Shown piece after piece: positions 11,741-21,947 of a stretch of 64,000 nt of DNA. The DNA comes from Prostheceraeus crozeri (taxonomy: Eukaryota > Platyhelminthes > Polycladida > Euryleptidae). Position numbers and translations under genes: made by a program. Below the pieces are notes generated by a model. That model saw nothing but the letters and a program-made list of their open reading frames with translations, made no database searches and had not been told where the DNA came from. The first letter of the stretch is position 1; every line of letters starts with the position of its first letter. The DNA is taken from NCBI GenBank assembly GCA_907163375.1, contig CAJQUW010008953.1, positions 102,501 through 166,500 of the forward strand, read 5' to 3'.

Positions 11741-13113
11741 TTGTAGATCAGTGAAAATCCATCAAATTTTTAAATGCGATTTATCATTTTAAACCTTTTA
11801 CGGCTATGAGAAGCTCATAGATATGCTGTCTTTGTATGTATTTTATACCAGAAATCCTGACTAAAAAATCAAATTTACAGCTAAAAAAGTTATTTCATTA
11901 AATTCTATCATCTGCAATCATTGTGCTATGTACAACAAACTGTAAAAATGAAGGCATGATAAGTCAAAGAAAGAAAGAAAATCACGCTTTAGTCATCATA
12001 GTAAATTTGACCTATATCAATTCTTCGCTACAATTTTTCCTGTATCTTTTCGGGATGCTTGAAATGAGCGTTTGGCATGTCTCTCGACTACAAATGCTTT
12101 TGATTTCTGCTTTCAATGAGTTCAAGTCATTCAATTCTTGGTGAGTCAACCTCTCTATAATGATTCCTCAGACGTTTTCAACATACCAACAGACATTAAA
12201 ATTTGCGGACTGATAGTCGATAGGAATTCGTTCAGCCTTTTCGAGTACTTCCCTTGTTCGATAGATGAGGCACTGTCATTTCACTAATGTTTTGCAAATT
12301 GTGTGCGACTCACAAGATGCCGCTCAGCAAAACTCTTTATGAGAAATCCACACGAATGATTGAGAGGTGACAGAGTCTGATACCGAGTGAACCACAGCTT
12401 TCTTGTATTCCACAGCGACTGCCACTTTTTCAGCCATTTCGTCGAACCTCGCAGTACGCAGTCTCGTAGACTGAAAGAGACTTAGTTCAGCGATTCATGT
12501 GCGAATTGTTTTTAGAACTTTCAAAATAACATTTTCAATTGAGTCAAAACTGATTCCACCAATTTCAGAGTATTCATTTTCTTTTGTGTTTTGCTATTTT
12601 ATAGCCACTCCAATTACCATGAAAGCCATTCAGCACCTTAATCATTCACTTTATGTAGAATTAGACAACTTTGCGATAAGTGAGAATTAACAAATCAACT
12701 TTCCAAAGTATTTTGATACATTGTGTATGCAACACATACGACATGCAAAGCCAAGAAATTTTTCAAATTCAAAATCATCGACTATTTTAAAAGTCAACAT
12801 ATCTGTGAACTTTCAAAATCCGCAAAATTGCTGGCCACACTCAGAGGTCTAAAATGATTAATTGCATTTGAAATTTTTGATGGATTTTCACTGATCTGCA
12901 ACACTTTATAAAATAGGGACATTTACATTGAAAAAAAATCAATAAATAAAAAAAATAATAAAAAAAATAAATAATATTAACAAAAATTTTAAAAAATAAA
13001 TCTCGGATGCGGTATTAAGTGATTGCAAAATGCAATCCGCCTTCCACGTGCCTGCGTTAAAGCAGTGCCTTCCTGGCTAATTCACGCTCTCAACAGATGG
13101 TCCGGTGGCTTTG

Positions 13114-13167
13114 TGGTTATAGGGTATGCTTGCACGTCCTCTCGCTTCAGCGTCGCTGGTTCAAACC
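13114..13167 (+). promoter_or_regulatory. Internal Pol III promoter (A and B boxes)
   Basis: An A-box-like TGGTTATAGGG and a near-consensus B box GGTTCAAACC lie 33 bp apart, inside the range of tRNA genes and tRNA-derived SINEs. The intervening sequence does not fold as an ordinary tRNA that I can identify, so this is a tRNA-like head rather than a tRNA gene. Confidence 0.5.
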
Positions 13168-13170
13168 TAT

Positions 13171-13212
13171 CCACGACTGATGAGGCCCAACTGGCCGAAA
13201 CATGTCTCGTGG
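13171..13212 (+). ncRNA. Hammerhead ribozyme
   Basis: All conserved hammerhead parts are present in order. Stem I 5' strand CCACGA (13171-13176); core CTGATGA (13177-13183); stem II GGCC, loop CAACT, GGCC (13184-13196); core GAAA (13197-13200); a minimal stem III CATG (13201-13204); the UH site TC (13205-13206); stem I 3' strand TCGTGG (13207-13212). Stem I pairs perfectly over 6 bp and stem II over 4 bp. The predicted cleavage is after C13206. The self-complementary ACATGT in stem III is like hammerheads that work as dimers. This is read directly from sequence; activity is inferred. Confidence 0.75.
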
Positions 13213-13255
13213 TGGTTACATCTGTTGAGATTTGATAAATGTACTTTTTTGTTTG

Positions 13256-14588
13256 GAGCAGTTTCTCTCAGCATTAATAATGATGGAAAGAACTTTAGCA
13301 AAGCTATTTTCCGGATACAACTCCAACCAGGCACGAAGAAGGATCAGTCTCTCCTTTATTTACTTTCATGACCATTCAAAGAGCATTGGCGCCAGGGAGA
13401 AATCTACATTCCTCGAGTTGCTTCACAATTGATGGAAGTAGGGATAAGCGAAACACAATGAATGTCAAATCTACTTCCAGAAATTTACTTTGGAGTGGTT
13501 CTTGTCCCTCCACGGTTGATAGCGCGTCGTCGGATAACAATGAAGTCGGATTACGTGAATCGTATTCGGAGAAAAGCGGCTTCAAGTCTGTCTCTATGGT
13601 ACTCTGTATGATACAGTATCGGACAACATTCTAAACTGGACTGTCAAAGAGATGTTGGATAGATAAAACGAAAAGCATCCATCACCACTCTTACAATATA
13701 CGCATTTTGAAAATATGAGCTTGAAAGTTGATATTTTGTGACATATTGATGAAATTCTAGCTTGATTGCAAAATTCTCAAGGCAGGTAAATTTCCCAAAA
13801 ACCCCATCTTAGGTTAAAACCTTCGCTCCCCCGAATTAAGGTTAGTATCCACGACTTTTCCTTTAAGGCGAATGGTCAAGCTTGTTATTTGAGCAATTTG
13901 AATAAACTACCTTTACAAATGTGATTAAAATACCAATATTGGTATGTCATCAATTCTTAATGTAGTATTCATGCTCATCAATTGAACATCTGATTAAAGA
14001 AATGAACTTTATGCTATCGGATTCCTCGACTTGAATGTCTTCTTTTGCTTCTCTAAGATGAAAATATTTTGAATATATGGATAGTACTGCGCATCATCGT
14101 CCATAATGTAGGAATCCTTTACATGCAACTCTTGTCACTACAGCCCCGATACAAACGTTGGTCGTTTTTGCACCTTATGTATATTCAGTTCGTCAATCAG
14201 CTCTCGAATATTCTCTTGCGCGTCAATGCTTGGCGGATGAGTATTGATCACAGCGTTGACATCTAGGGTTCCCTGGATTGTCAATGGTACTGATAATTTC
14301 TGTCTTATTTAACACATGATAGCAGTAGAATGGCATAGATTTCTGCGATTTCCTACAATCGCAAAATACCTTGTAGCCTTGCCCGTATCTGTGATTGTGC
14401 ATATTTCTATGAAAACTTATCTTGTCCATCACATTACTTGCACTCATAAATTGAGAAGATTTGGCTAGTAAAAGCATATTTCTATTGCACTTAAAGTATC
14501 ATTCACATTCGCAAATCAACAGTTTTATTCATCATTTTCAGTCCAATAAATCTGTGAACTTATCTTCATAAATCTTCATTTTTTTATC
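13256..14588. other. Intergenic or 5' flank, no gene recognised
   Basis: Overlapping open frames occur on both strands at 13.37-13.63 kb but none shows a domain or codon pattern I recognise. The last part would be promoter and 5' UTR of the exon at 14589. Confidence 0.35.
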
Positions 14589-14721
14589 ATGGGACAACCA
14601 CGCAGCAATTTATACCGAATAAAGTCCAGGACATGCATTTGGATTGTGGTTGTGCTTGTTTTGGCAGCAGACATTATAGCCGGTTATTTCATCGTTATGT
14701 ACGTGCTCGTTAAAAAACCAA
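14589..14721 (+). CDS. First coding exon, type II membrane protein
   Basis: The exon encodes a short basic cytoplasmic head (MGQPRSNLYRIKSR) followed by a strongly hydrophobic helix (about residues 17-40, rich in Ile, Val, Leu) and KKP. It stops in phase 1 at a consensus splice donor, A|GTAAGTATG. Head, signal anchor and then splice is the layout of type II membrane proteins such as many C-type lectin receptors. The C-type-lectin-like exon at 57706 on the same strand starts in a compatible phase, which makes it a candidate partner 43 kb downstream. The link is inference; the exon structure itself is well supported by donor quality and the long hydrophobic run. Confidence 0.55.
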
Positions 14722-16503
14722 GTAAGTATGTCATATCAATAATTAACTGCTATTTATAACTTTTTGCGACAGCTCATTACATGATGTGTGCTATATCAAT
14801 CCATGGTTGTGGTAATCTACATATCTTGTAGCTTTTTTACGTAGAGCATTTATCATGTAGAGTTACAGCCTCATGCATTTACATATAGACTGACTGTTAA
14901 CTCATAAACAGTCAAACCCACTTATATTATTGAATACATGTGTGACTACATATTGGAACTGATCAGTTCCAATCAGGTATTTTTGATTTAGAAATCAAGC
15001 AAAACAGACTAAAGTAATCCTCAATGCAAAAGGAAATGGCCAAAAATCTTGTCATACACACATGATATTTTTCTCGTCCTTGAAATTTGATTTCCTATGG
15101 CTAATAGCAAATGTATCAATTAGTTTTGAGTGCATCTGGAAAGATTGTATATAAATTATGGAAAATGCGTGCACGCAAATATTTGTATATATGAAAATCT
15201 ACTTTATAAATAACATGCCCGCAAAAAGAGGGTATAATCACGCATATTCTGCTTGCATCTCGAGATTCGCTTGCCTTGCATGGCTTTCCTCATCATTGTG
15301 ACAACTTAAATTTTCATTTAGGTGACTTCCAAGTTAAATCAGCATCTTGCGGAAACTAATGAAGCAATTGATTTAGGAATTTTTCTTAAATATTGTAATC
15401 GACACTTAACATCGACCAAATCGTTTAAAGAGCAGAACTTAGACATTTTGTCCGCATTCTGTTTCCATGTGACAATCATTGTAATCTTCTTATTGAATTA
15501 TCCAGAATTATGCGAAATTATTTAGCATATTCTGGGTAGTTCAATTAGAAGATGTTGTGTTCACAGCTCTTGCAACAAGCATGCCCCTAAAAACACGCTT
15601 CAGAATTTGAGAGTGGCATTTTTCAACCAATGAGCGTCGCTGACGTATACAGCTATTCTCATGAATCGAATTACGACCACTGACGACGCACAATAAGTCA
15701 AAACCATTAGAGTCGATACTCGCTCGTAATAATTAGTGGTAGTTAGATAACTCAGTCAAGTAATGTCAATCCTCAAAACACAATTGAAAGATATTTTTGT
15801 ATCCCAAAATATTTTTTACATCTACAATACGTTCTGGAACTAATTTACTGTGTCGATCCTAAATTCCAAATAAAGATATGTTATAGTACCATGTATTTAT
15901 ATTCTATCCAAAATGGTATTAGTTAATTTGTACATTTGCAATTATTTGTTGTTAGCTTTAGCGTTCTTACTATCATTTCAACCTTTTTGTATCTCTTCCT
16001 TCATTCAATTAATTACCAAGTGTATGAATGAATTGGCTGTTTTGATGCATAAAATAAATAAAGTCCCTGCAAGCTTATATACAACATGCTACGCCTTCGT
16101 CAGTGCATGTCAAAGGTTTATGTCCTACCACCATTTTTGTCTGTCTCAAGCAAATTATCTTCTTCGGAGCCCTCACAGCCCCTGGCGAACCCCCGATAGA
16201 CGTTTGACTCACTGGCTCACATGTGAGAGTGATCTCTATTAGTTGCTGATATCTTAATTACTCAAACAGGTTTCATAAAAGCTCATGGCCGCTTTCGTAA
16301 GTATGTTTCGTAAGCAAGACTCGGAATGTGTAGTAACCCGGTTTTCAAAAAGTTTTATCCATCGGAACATACACTGAAGCACTTATTGATCTATAGGCGT
16401 GATATAATTTCCTTCGCGTCCTTTGTGATGGTCGATTAAAACTTCAGAATCTTGAAATTAAGTTCTCTCTCTGTCCTTGAAAATAAATGTTCATATTTTT
16501 TAG

Positions 16504-16545
16504 AATTCAATGAAAATTTTACGAAATACCCAGAAATTTCTAAAG
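16504..16545 (+). CDS. Candidate small symmetric exon
   Basis: A T-rich acceptor, TTTTTTAG, precedes a frame reading FNENFTKYPEISK. A weak donor, AAAG|GTGCTA, follows 42 bp later, making a phase 1-1 exon that could sit between the membrane anchor at 14589 and the lectin-like exon at 57706. If the donor is not used the frame closes at TAG 16572. It is short and may be chance. Confidence 0.25.
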
Positions 16546-16859
16546 GTGCTAAAGAACTTGAAAGACTTACATAGGCTTCCTTTTGTTTGAATTGCCCAAT
16601 ACTTTGAATTCTTTCATCATTTTTATCCCGTTCGTCTCTATGATAGCTCGAATGGAATTTTGTAAAACTGGATGAAAACAGAAATTATCTAGACCAGCAA
16701 AACAATAGTAATAGCTAGTATGATTGAATTACCAAGTCAATGGCGAACGAAGCGTCGAGTTTTTATTTGATCTTCATATTATTGCACGCATGTATAACAA
16801 AGGAAGAGTTTGTCTTTTGTTCCTTTTTCAAAGTACCTAATCGCATTAGGAAGTGTAGA

Positions 16860-17113
16860 ATGAACCGAAGCAATGTCAATGTTATCGACAAATTGCAATG
16901 CAAGATGGTCAACATCTCGACATTACTCGGCTTCAAGAAGTCTCTCTATTATGTGATGATGTTACTGGATGCCGAAAAAGTCTTTCGGACGGATCGTTAG
17001 ACGATAGAATGCTAAGAGTGGCAAGAGGAGCAACAGCGGTTATGCAGTATGCTATCAGATCCCGAAATTCTAAAGTCGCAGGAACTGAGACTTCGTGGCC
17101 TAAAGCAATTTAG
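16860..17113 (+). CDS. Unrecognised frame, possible terminal exon
   Basis: An uninterrupted 84-codon frame follows acceptor-like CATTAG and GTGTAG sites and includes QDGQHLDITRLQEVSLLCDD and LDDRMLRVARGATAVMQY, ending at a TAG. Composition looks protein-like (mixed charged and hydrophobic residues, four cysteines in the first half). I recognise no domain. It could be a terminal exon of the gene starting at 14589 or an eroded transposon fragment. Confidence 0.25.
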
Positions 17114-18895
17114 CATGGGCTTGAATTATCAAATTTTAGTCACCTTTTTCACATTTTTTCTTAACAGCTGGAGGAGCATCGATTATTTCAATTATATATA
17201 CATATATATATTATATTCTATTATTTATAGCTGTTATTTTTAAAAGGCTTTATTTTCATGACATAGAAATTTAAAATTTGAAGTAAACATTGATTAAATA
17301 TAATTAAATAAGACTCTTCTATAGAATTGAACAATAGTTGAATGGAAATTACACTGCATGCTTAAAATATTCTTTCCGACAAATTTCTGTGACTATGATA
17401 ACAGATATAGTGAATTAACACTATTAGAAACTAAAGTTATTGCGAATATGTAAATATAAACTATACTAATATAATTTGTACTTGAAATCGGTCCGAGAAC
17501 CGGTGTATCGGTGCACCGTGCACACCCGAGTGACTCTTTTCTATGGGTTTTTAAGGGAACATATGGGATTGTAAGGTGTCCCATATGATCCCATTCACAA
17601 TGCAAATAGGATCATATGCGTTTCTTGGGGATTATATGGAATACCTTAGAAGGATTATTAGAAATCCCTTGCTATAAGGAATTTCTCTATGGGTTTGAAA
17701 GGGTTTTTTGCACTGGGAATGAAAGGGATTTCTATGGGATATCATATGGGAGTAGTAATCCCATCCCAGGCGCAAGTCCAAAATGAGCAGCGATGAGTCA
17801 TCATGCTGACTCAGCCCCCCCCCCATCTGGAAGGAAGAGTTTTCCAGTGAGGTAAGGGGTGGAATGTGTGAAGGATAGAGTGAGAAAAGGTGGGTTTTGG
17901 TAGTTTTGGGATGAGAAAGGCTGGAATTCGGCATGAAGGAGAGTTCGGATCCAAAATTCGGCAGGGAGGAGTTTTCCTGTGAGGCAGAGAGGTGGAGCGG
18001 CAGAGTTGGAAAAAGGCGGGTTTTGGTGGTTTTGGGATGAGTAAAGTCGTTTTTCGGCATGAAGGAGGCCTCGGATGGGAAAACGGAGGCCAGGTTCGGA
18101 ATCTACGTGAAATTTTGGGTTAGGAAGGATGTTTTCAGCGGAATCAGAGAGAAAAAATTTCGAGGACGTCCTCCCCCCCCTCCCCCCCCCCACTCGGCAG
18201 CGATCTTCCAACTTTGGCTCTAGAGATCGTAGAAAGTCGTGTGATAGCTCATTTGAAAGCTAAGAGTGAGAAAAATGCAGTGGAAAGCTCAGTTTGTTTC
18301 TATTTTCCTGGGTTTAGAGAGGAAAATGGCAGGAAAACGTCAGAGTTGGAAAAAGGCAGGTTTTGGATGTTTTGGGATGAGAAAGTACATTTTTCGACAT
18401 GAAGCAGGCCTCGGATGGAAAAACGGAGTGCAAATTCGGACTTTTTGGCCAATTTTTGGTCTAGGAGCTTCTTTCCAGCTCAATCGGAGAGAAAAAGTTC
18501 TGACCCACCCCCCTCTGGAACGAGACTTCAAACTTTGGTTCTAGAGATCGTAGAAAGTCATCGTAGAAACTCGTGTGATAGCTCATTTGAAAGCTAAGAG
18601 TGAGAAAAATTCAGTGGAAGAAACGGCATGTTCCTATCTGCCTTCAAATGGATGTGAGACGTCATTGAAAATGTTGGAAATTGGCGAAAAAAACGACAGA
18701 GTTAGAATTTTTACGGAAACGGCTCTAGCGGGTGAACCAAGCCTCGGACGGGAAAACAGAAACCAGATTTGGAATCAGCGTGCCATTCTGCATCTAGAAG
18801 GTGAGTTTCAAGTCAATCAGAGCACTAGAACCGGAGATAGACGTGTTTAAAGATTTGGATGATGGACATTACGTCATCAGCTGATCGCCACAAAC

Positions 18896-18903
18896 TATAT
18901 AAG
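18896..18903 (+). promoter_or_regulatory. TATA box in left TIR
   Basis: TATATAAG points into the element and is conserved as its mirror image in the right repeat (51056-51063). The long open stretch downstream suggests a promoter shared by both ends. Confidence 0.4.
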
Positions 18904-19338
18904 CGGGGAACCGACAGAGACTTTTCATTAAGACGAGAGCGATTGTCAAAAGTAGGTCGTCTCTCTGAGCTCCGATGATAGATAGCATCGGACATTCCAA
19001 ATTTCGGGTTTCTGTAAGAAACCGACTTAGAAAATTTCATTGCTGATATCAGCTAAGGCGTCAGATTAAAGGTTTGCCAGGAGATGGCCTTCGTCTCGAG
19101 GCCATAAAAGACTCCAAAACTTCAAAGGCTTGTAACTTTGCTTCTACAAGTCCGTTTGACTTGATTCCAAAAAGGTTCGATCGCTATTAATCGGACCTAT
19201 GGTGACAGACTACTTATAAAATTTCATAAGTAGTGCTAAAAAGTTGAAAAATATTAATTCACTATTTTTGGAAGTTTTCTGGGGTTTTCGACCCTGCTGA
19301 AGTCAATGAAGGCATGGTTAAGTGTGTACAAGCCAGTC

Positions 19339-19533
19339 TTACCATAATACAAGCAGCTTTTCACTGAAAGCGAGCATGACACGGAGAGTTTTGCTGTAAT
19401 ATTCCACTGACAGAGTGTTCATTCGGGACACTTCGGATCGCCGTCCCGAGCGGATGATACCGTAGTGACAAGTGTTGCAAGGGAGTGTGTCATGTTTTAG
19501 ACAGAAACCGCAGGGGCAACTAATGTTGGGCAT
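19339..19533 (-). CDS. TIR-encoded cysteine-rich small protein (left copy)
   Basis: A 64-codon frame reading outwards, with a CPCGFC, CNTC cluster near its start (C-x-C-x2-C then C-x2-C), suggesting metal binding. The right TIR holds the same frame (50426-50620) with only two amino-acid differences. No TATA box is obvious upstream. Whether it is expressed is unknown; the conservation could simply reflect similarity of the whole repeat. Confidence 0.3.
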   Translation of the reverse strand: MPNISCPCGFCLKHDTLPCNTCHYGIIRSGRRSEVSRMNTLSVEYYSKTLRVMLAFSEKLLVLW

Positions 19534-20179
19534 TTGACACAGTTCTCAACGTACATGTAGCACTTTGAACGCCAAACGGTTGAGTCTTAGCTATCTTTTC
19601 ATGGGTGGCATCTAAACATCTCCATTGCAAAACGCTTGTGAATCACGGCTTGCTATCCCTCTCTACGGCTTGCTGTCAAGCTGATCAAAGCAACGACTTG
19701 GGATGTTTCCTCTTGTAAGTAACTCCACCGGTTTTTATGTCAAAATCGGGGCCCGGATACCAACACAGTGACATGACGCACGCTCTGTCCGCCCGAGGTT
19801 GGATTTGTGGGTCGAGGCCTTGGAGCTGGGATAAGATCCCCTCTGAGTAATGCCTGTAACGGATTCAAGAGCTTAACACCTAAACGCTTGCTATCAACCT
19901 GGCTTCTCCTATCAGTCCTTTGTGAAATCTCGTCTAGCCTCAGTAACTCAGGGTTGGCAACGTCTATTGTTTGTCATTGTGACTTGGTAAAAATGAGACG
20001 GTTACTGCAGGCATTGACGTCAAACCTTTTCGCGTCATAAGGTAACCCATCTTTGTGTTGGGAGTTGGTGGCTGAAAGCACGGTGACTGCCGATGCCCAT
20101 ACATGGTAAAACCGCTATTGTCATGTCAAATGCATGGCCAAATATGGAAGGTCTGAATCATGGCTCTGTGCTGGCTGGG

Positions 20180-20187
20180 TATATAAA
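20180..20187 (+). promoter_or_regulatory. TATA box for small gene at 20225
   Basis: TATATAAA lies 38 bp upstream of an ATG, the same TATA-to-ATG spacing seen for other small genes in this Polinton arm. Confidence 0.45.
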
Positions 20188-20224
20188 CCGCGTCTTCTCT
20201 CACAACTTCATTTTATACTCCATC

Positions 20225-20491
20225 ATGCAGACGCCAAACAGGCTAGTCAGCTCTCCTGACAAGCCTCGGTTAAAGCCGAGAAATTTATTTTAAGAGTTTC
20301 AGCGGGCTGAAGAGCGAGAAAAGATTTTTAACAGTCTTGCTCGTATAGGCGCATCTGATTGCGGTGATGATGATGATATGACTCAGTGGGGCTGCATACC
20401 AGCCCTAAGTAGTCAGTTAGTAGCAGTAGAGGTCGATGCTGCTACCATAGAGAGAATTAATGACTCTCTCATCAGAATCGGTCTAAAGTAA
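20225..20491 (+). pseudogene. Small unrecognised Polinton gene, one in-frame stop
   Basis: A single frame of 88 codons starting MQTPNRLVSSPDKPRL. It is interrupted by TAA at 20291-20293 and continues in the same frame as an acidic, helix-like sequence (EFQRAEEREKIFNSLARIG, then a run of four Asp) to TAA at 20489. It follows a TATA box. I do not recognise the family. The single stop within an otherwise open, protein-like frame suggests a recently lost gene. Confidence 0.4.
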
Positions 20492-20497
20492 GGTGGC

Positions 20498-20780
20498 TGA
20501 TTACGATCCCGAGAACGTCCCATGAGCCCTCTAAAGGGATACCTTCTGATGCAGATAAAGCGGTCTCAAGCCCGCCACATATCTTTGGATATGGAATGCA
20601 GAGGGGAAGAATAAACGATGAAATGGAATGAAATGGGAGGCCACCCTTGCACCACATGCAACACACCAGACTTCTCTCTTCAGTAGTGAACAAACTCTTG
20701 TGAACGTAGTCAGAATGTGTATCAAGCTGTACACAAGTTTTTACTGCAACACAGGTTGATAAAGTGATAATGTAGTCTTC
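20498..20780. repeat. Inverted relative of right-arm upstream motifs
   Basis: Read on the minus strand, this stretch contains TCTGACTACGTTCACAAGAG and GCATGTGGTGCAAGGGTG. These match 49795-49870 in the right arm with moderate divergence, outside the limits of the main inverted repeat. A shared upstream or regulatory segment, or an older and longer TIR, are both possible. Confidence 0.5.
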
Positions 20781-20834
20781 ATCTAAATTAGAATCATTCT
20801 GATTGGTTGTTGAGGAATTCATTGTTGAAAAACA

Positions 20835-20842
20835 TATAAAAG
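20835..20842 (+). promoter_or_regulatory. TATA box for acidic small gene
   Basis: TATAAAAG lies 38 bp before the ATG at 20880, as in the neighbouring small genes. Confidence 0.45.
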
Positions 20843-20879
20843 TCAGAAAATTTAAACACTTCTCATTCTGATCTATCTC

Positions 20880-21161
20880 ATGATGGAAGGTACATCTCCC
20901 GCTTTAGAGATCTTTAACGAAATATTTGAAGTCATTGACGAGTGGGATGAAGACAAGTGTGAACAGGAGGAGGAGTCCCGCAAGGAAGTCGTCGTCATTG
21001 AAAAAATTGTGTGGACTGATGGTAAATTCACGCCAAAAACGACGCGTGTGAGAAAACTGCCCGATGCCCAAAAACGACCAAGGTCTTACAAAGAGTACAA
21101 TGACTTAGAGGTATTCCGCTTGACTTTTCTTTGCTATAAAGTATATGTGATTCAATTATAA
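20880..21161 (+). CDS. Small acidic Polinton protein, unknown
   Basis: A 93-codon frame starting MMEGTSPALEIFNEIF. The first half is very acidic (DEWDEDKCEQEEES), followed by EVVVIEKIVWTDGKF and a basic stretch, KRPRSYKEY. No family is recognised. A TATA box is correctly placed upstream. The hydrophobic run next to acidic residues resembles a short interaction motif. The frame is intact, unlike the core virion genes. The last 15 residues are hydrophobic and may lie beyond the true end if the message is spliced at GAG|GTATTC (21107). Confidence 0.4.
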   Translation: MMEGTSPALEIFNEIFEVIDEWDEDKCEQEEESRKEVVVIEKIVWTDGKFTPKTTRVRKLPDAQKRPRSYKEYNDLEVFRLTFLCYKVYVIQL

Positions 21162-21566
21162 ATCAACCTACATACTACATGTCTTTGTTTTGCAATGTAT
21201 TGATCTAGAAATGCAAAAAAATGGAGGAATTAAGATATGGGGTTAGTTAGCACATTTATTATCGTTCTACTTTTCTATCAAAAGGGATCGCACCATTAGA
21301 GAATATAGAAAATGATTTTGCATACGTGTGGTGTAAGAGTGACAAGCAGAACTCATGGCTCATTCACAGATAACGTTGCTTCAATTGATTCACCTAAAAT
21401 CATTTTTCATATGTTGAATGATTTCTAGTAACTATGTTAAGTGTCTAGATGATAGGATATCTTATTCGAACAATAGCTCCCAATCGACACTATGCTTACT
21501 CGATGATCATTTCGAAGCTATGTAGTTTGTATGAAGGAAAAACAACACTGTTATGATACACATTTA
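21162..21566. other. Spacer, no gene seen
   Basis: Convergent end region between a plus-strand and a minus-strand small gene. No coding frame or structural RNA is recognised. Confidence 0.4.
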
Positions 21567-21902
21567 TTAAAAAGAAATGACTGCAATACGTTTTGTAATA
21601 AGACGGTACATTACGTCTACCAAGTCAAACTCTTCTTGATTGCTGGGCTGACTAGAAGGAGAGAAGAGGTCTAGCCAGCTCCGGAGAGTCTCAACACACC
21701 GCTCCATCATGACGTCTTTTGGAGATACACTCAGGAAGGCCGCCCTGATTGTATCAGTACTATCCTCTTCATCGTCGGAAATGATGATGATTTCCTCATC
21801 CAACTGTAGCGGCTCGACCTCACGATCGTAAATAGTTTTCACTTGCCTCCTGCGTGGGTCATTGGGCATGAGTAAGGCATAGGTGTTCGGTGGTGTATCC
21901 AT
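21567..21902 (-). CDS. Small protein with SUMO-interacting-type motif
   Basis: An intact 111-residue frame starting MDTPPNTYALLMPNDP. Residues 36-46 read EEIIIISDDEE. Four consecutive Ile followed by Ser and acidic residues is the textbook form of a SUMO-interacting motif with a phosphorylatable acidic tail. The rest has no recognised domain; a C-terminal helix-rich part contains MERCVETLRSWLDLF. A TATA box (21940-21947) lies about 40 bp upstream on the same strand. The element also encodes a RING finger protein on the opposite arm, so a role in host SUMO or ubiquitin pathways is a reasonable guess, but only the motif is observed. Confidence 0.5.
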   Translation of the reverse strand: MDTPPNTYALLMPNDPRRRQVKTIYDREVEPLQLDEEIIIISDDEEDSTDTIRAAFLSVSPKDVMMERCVETLRSWLDLFSPSSQPSNQEEFDLVDVMYRLITKRIAVISF

Positions 21903-21939
21903 TTTAATGATATTATGAGGAAATGGTCATTGCACCGCA

Positions 21940-21947
21940 CTTATATA
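21940..21947 (-). promoter_or_regulatory. TATA box for SIM-motif protein
   Basis: TATATAAG on the minus strand lies about 40 bp upstream of the start at 21902. It has the same sequence as the TATA boxes in the terminal repeats. Confidence 0.5.

Larger units (their letters stand above)
11037..12940 (-). mobile_element. Old mariner/IS630-type element, interrupted
   Basis: The left end, CAGGGTGAGTCAAATTAAATG, follows TA. The right end (about 12850-12940) is the inverted counterpart of the left sequence: GTCCTTATTTTCAAAGTGTTG on the left, the matching inverted run near 12900-12925, and a second matching block 11741-11795 versus 12850-12912. The left repeat is therefore split by a 660-bp insertion. 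The outermost bases of the right end have been replaced by an A-rich run. Between the repeats the minus strand has scattered transposase-like fragments (about 12460-11990), too eroded to delimit. Confidence 0.5.
13089..13250 (+). mobile_element. tRNA-derived SINE-like Pol III unit with ribozyme
   Basis: A compact unit of about 160 bp. It has an A-box-like TGGTTATAGGG (13114-13124), a B box GGTTCAAACC (13158-13167) at tRNA-like spacing, a hammerhead ribozyme immediately downstream (13171-13212), and a T6 run (13245-13250) that would terminate RNA polymerase III. An 11-bp perfect inverted repeat, CTCAACAGATG (13089-13099) and its complement (13219-13229), encloses the tRNA-like part and ribozyme, so the transcript could close into one stem. 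No flanking target duplication was recognised. A SINE origin is inference from the tRNA-like promoter; no second copy is in the window. Confidence 0.6.
14722..17524 (+). other. Probable intron sequence with candidate small exons
   Basis: Downstream of the donor at 14721 no clear gene is visible. Two stretches could be exons and are listed separately (16504 and 16860). A further acceptor-like site at 15321 is followed within 12 codons by a stop and is not convincing. Confidence 0.3.
17525..19743. repeat. Polinton left terminal inverted repeat
   Basis: It matches 50224-52429 in inverse orientation with scattered substitutions. Homology stops near 19743 in a GGTTTTTATGTC run. The outer 250 bp are more diverged between the two ends than the inner part and are rich in short TATGGGAT-type motifs. 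The middle holds two imperfect copies of a module of about 320 bp (a TCGTAGAAAGTC start near 18228 and 18549) and G/C homopolymer runs near 18170-18190. Confidence 0.9.

Noticed and set aside
13113-13167. Functional tRNA gene.
   Set aside because: Boxes A and B are present but no acceptor stem or anticodon arm can be formed; it fits a tRNA-derived SINE head.
18214-18850. Several open frames in the Polinton TIR (for example 18266-18544).
   Set aside because: They fall in repetitive, G/A-biased modules, overlap each other on both strands and contain no motif.
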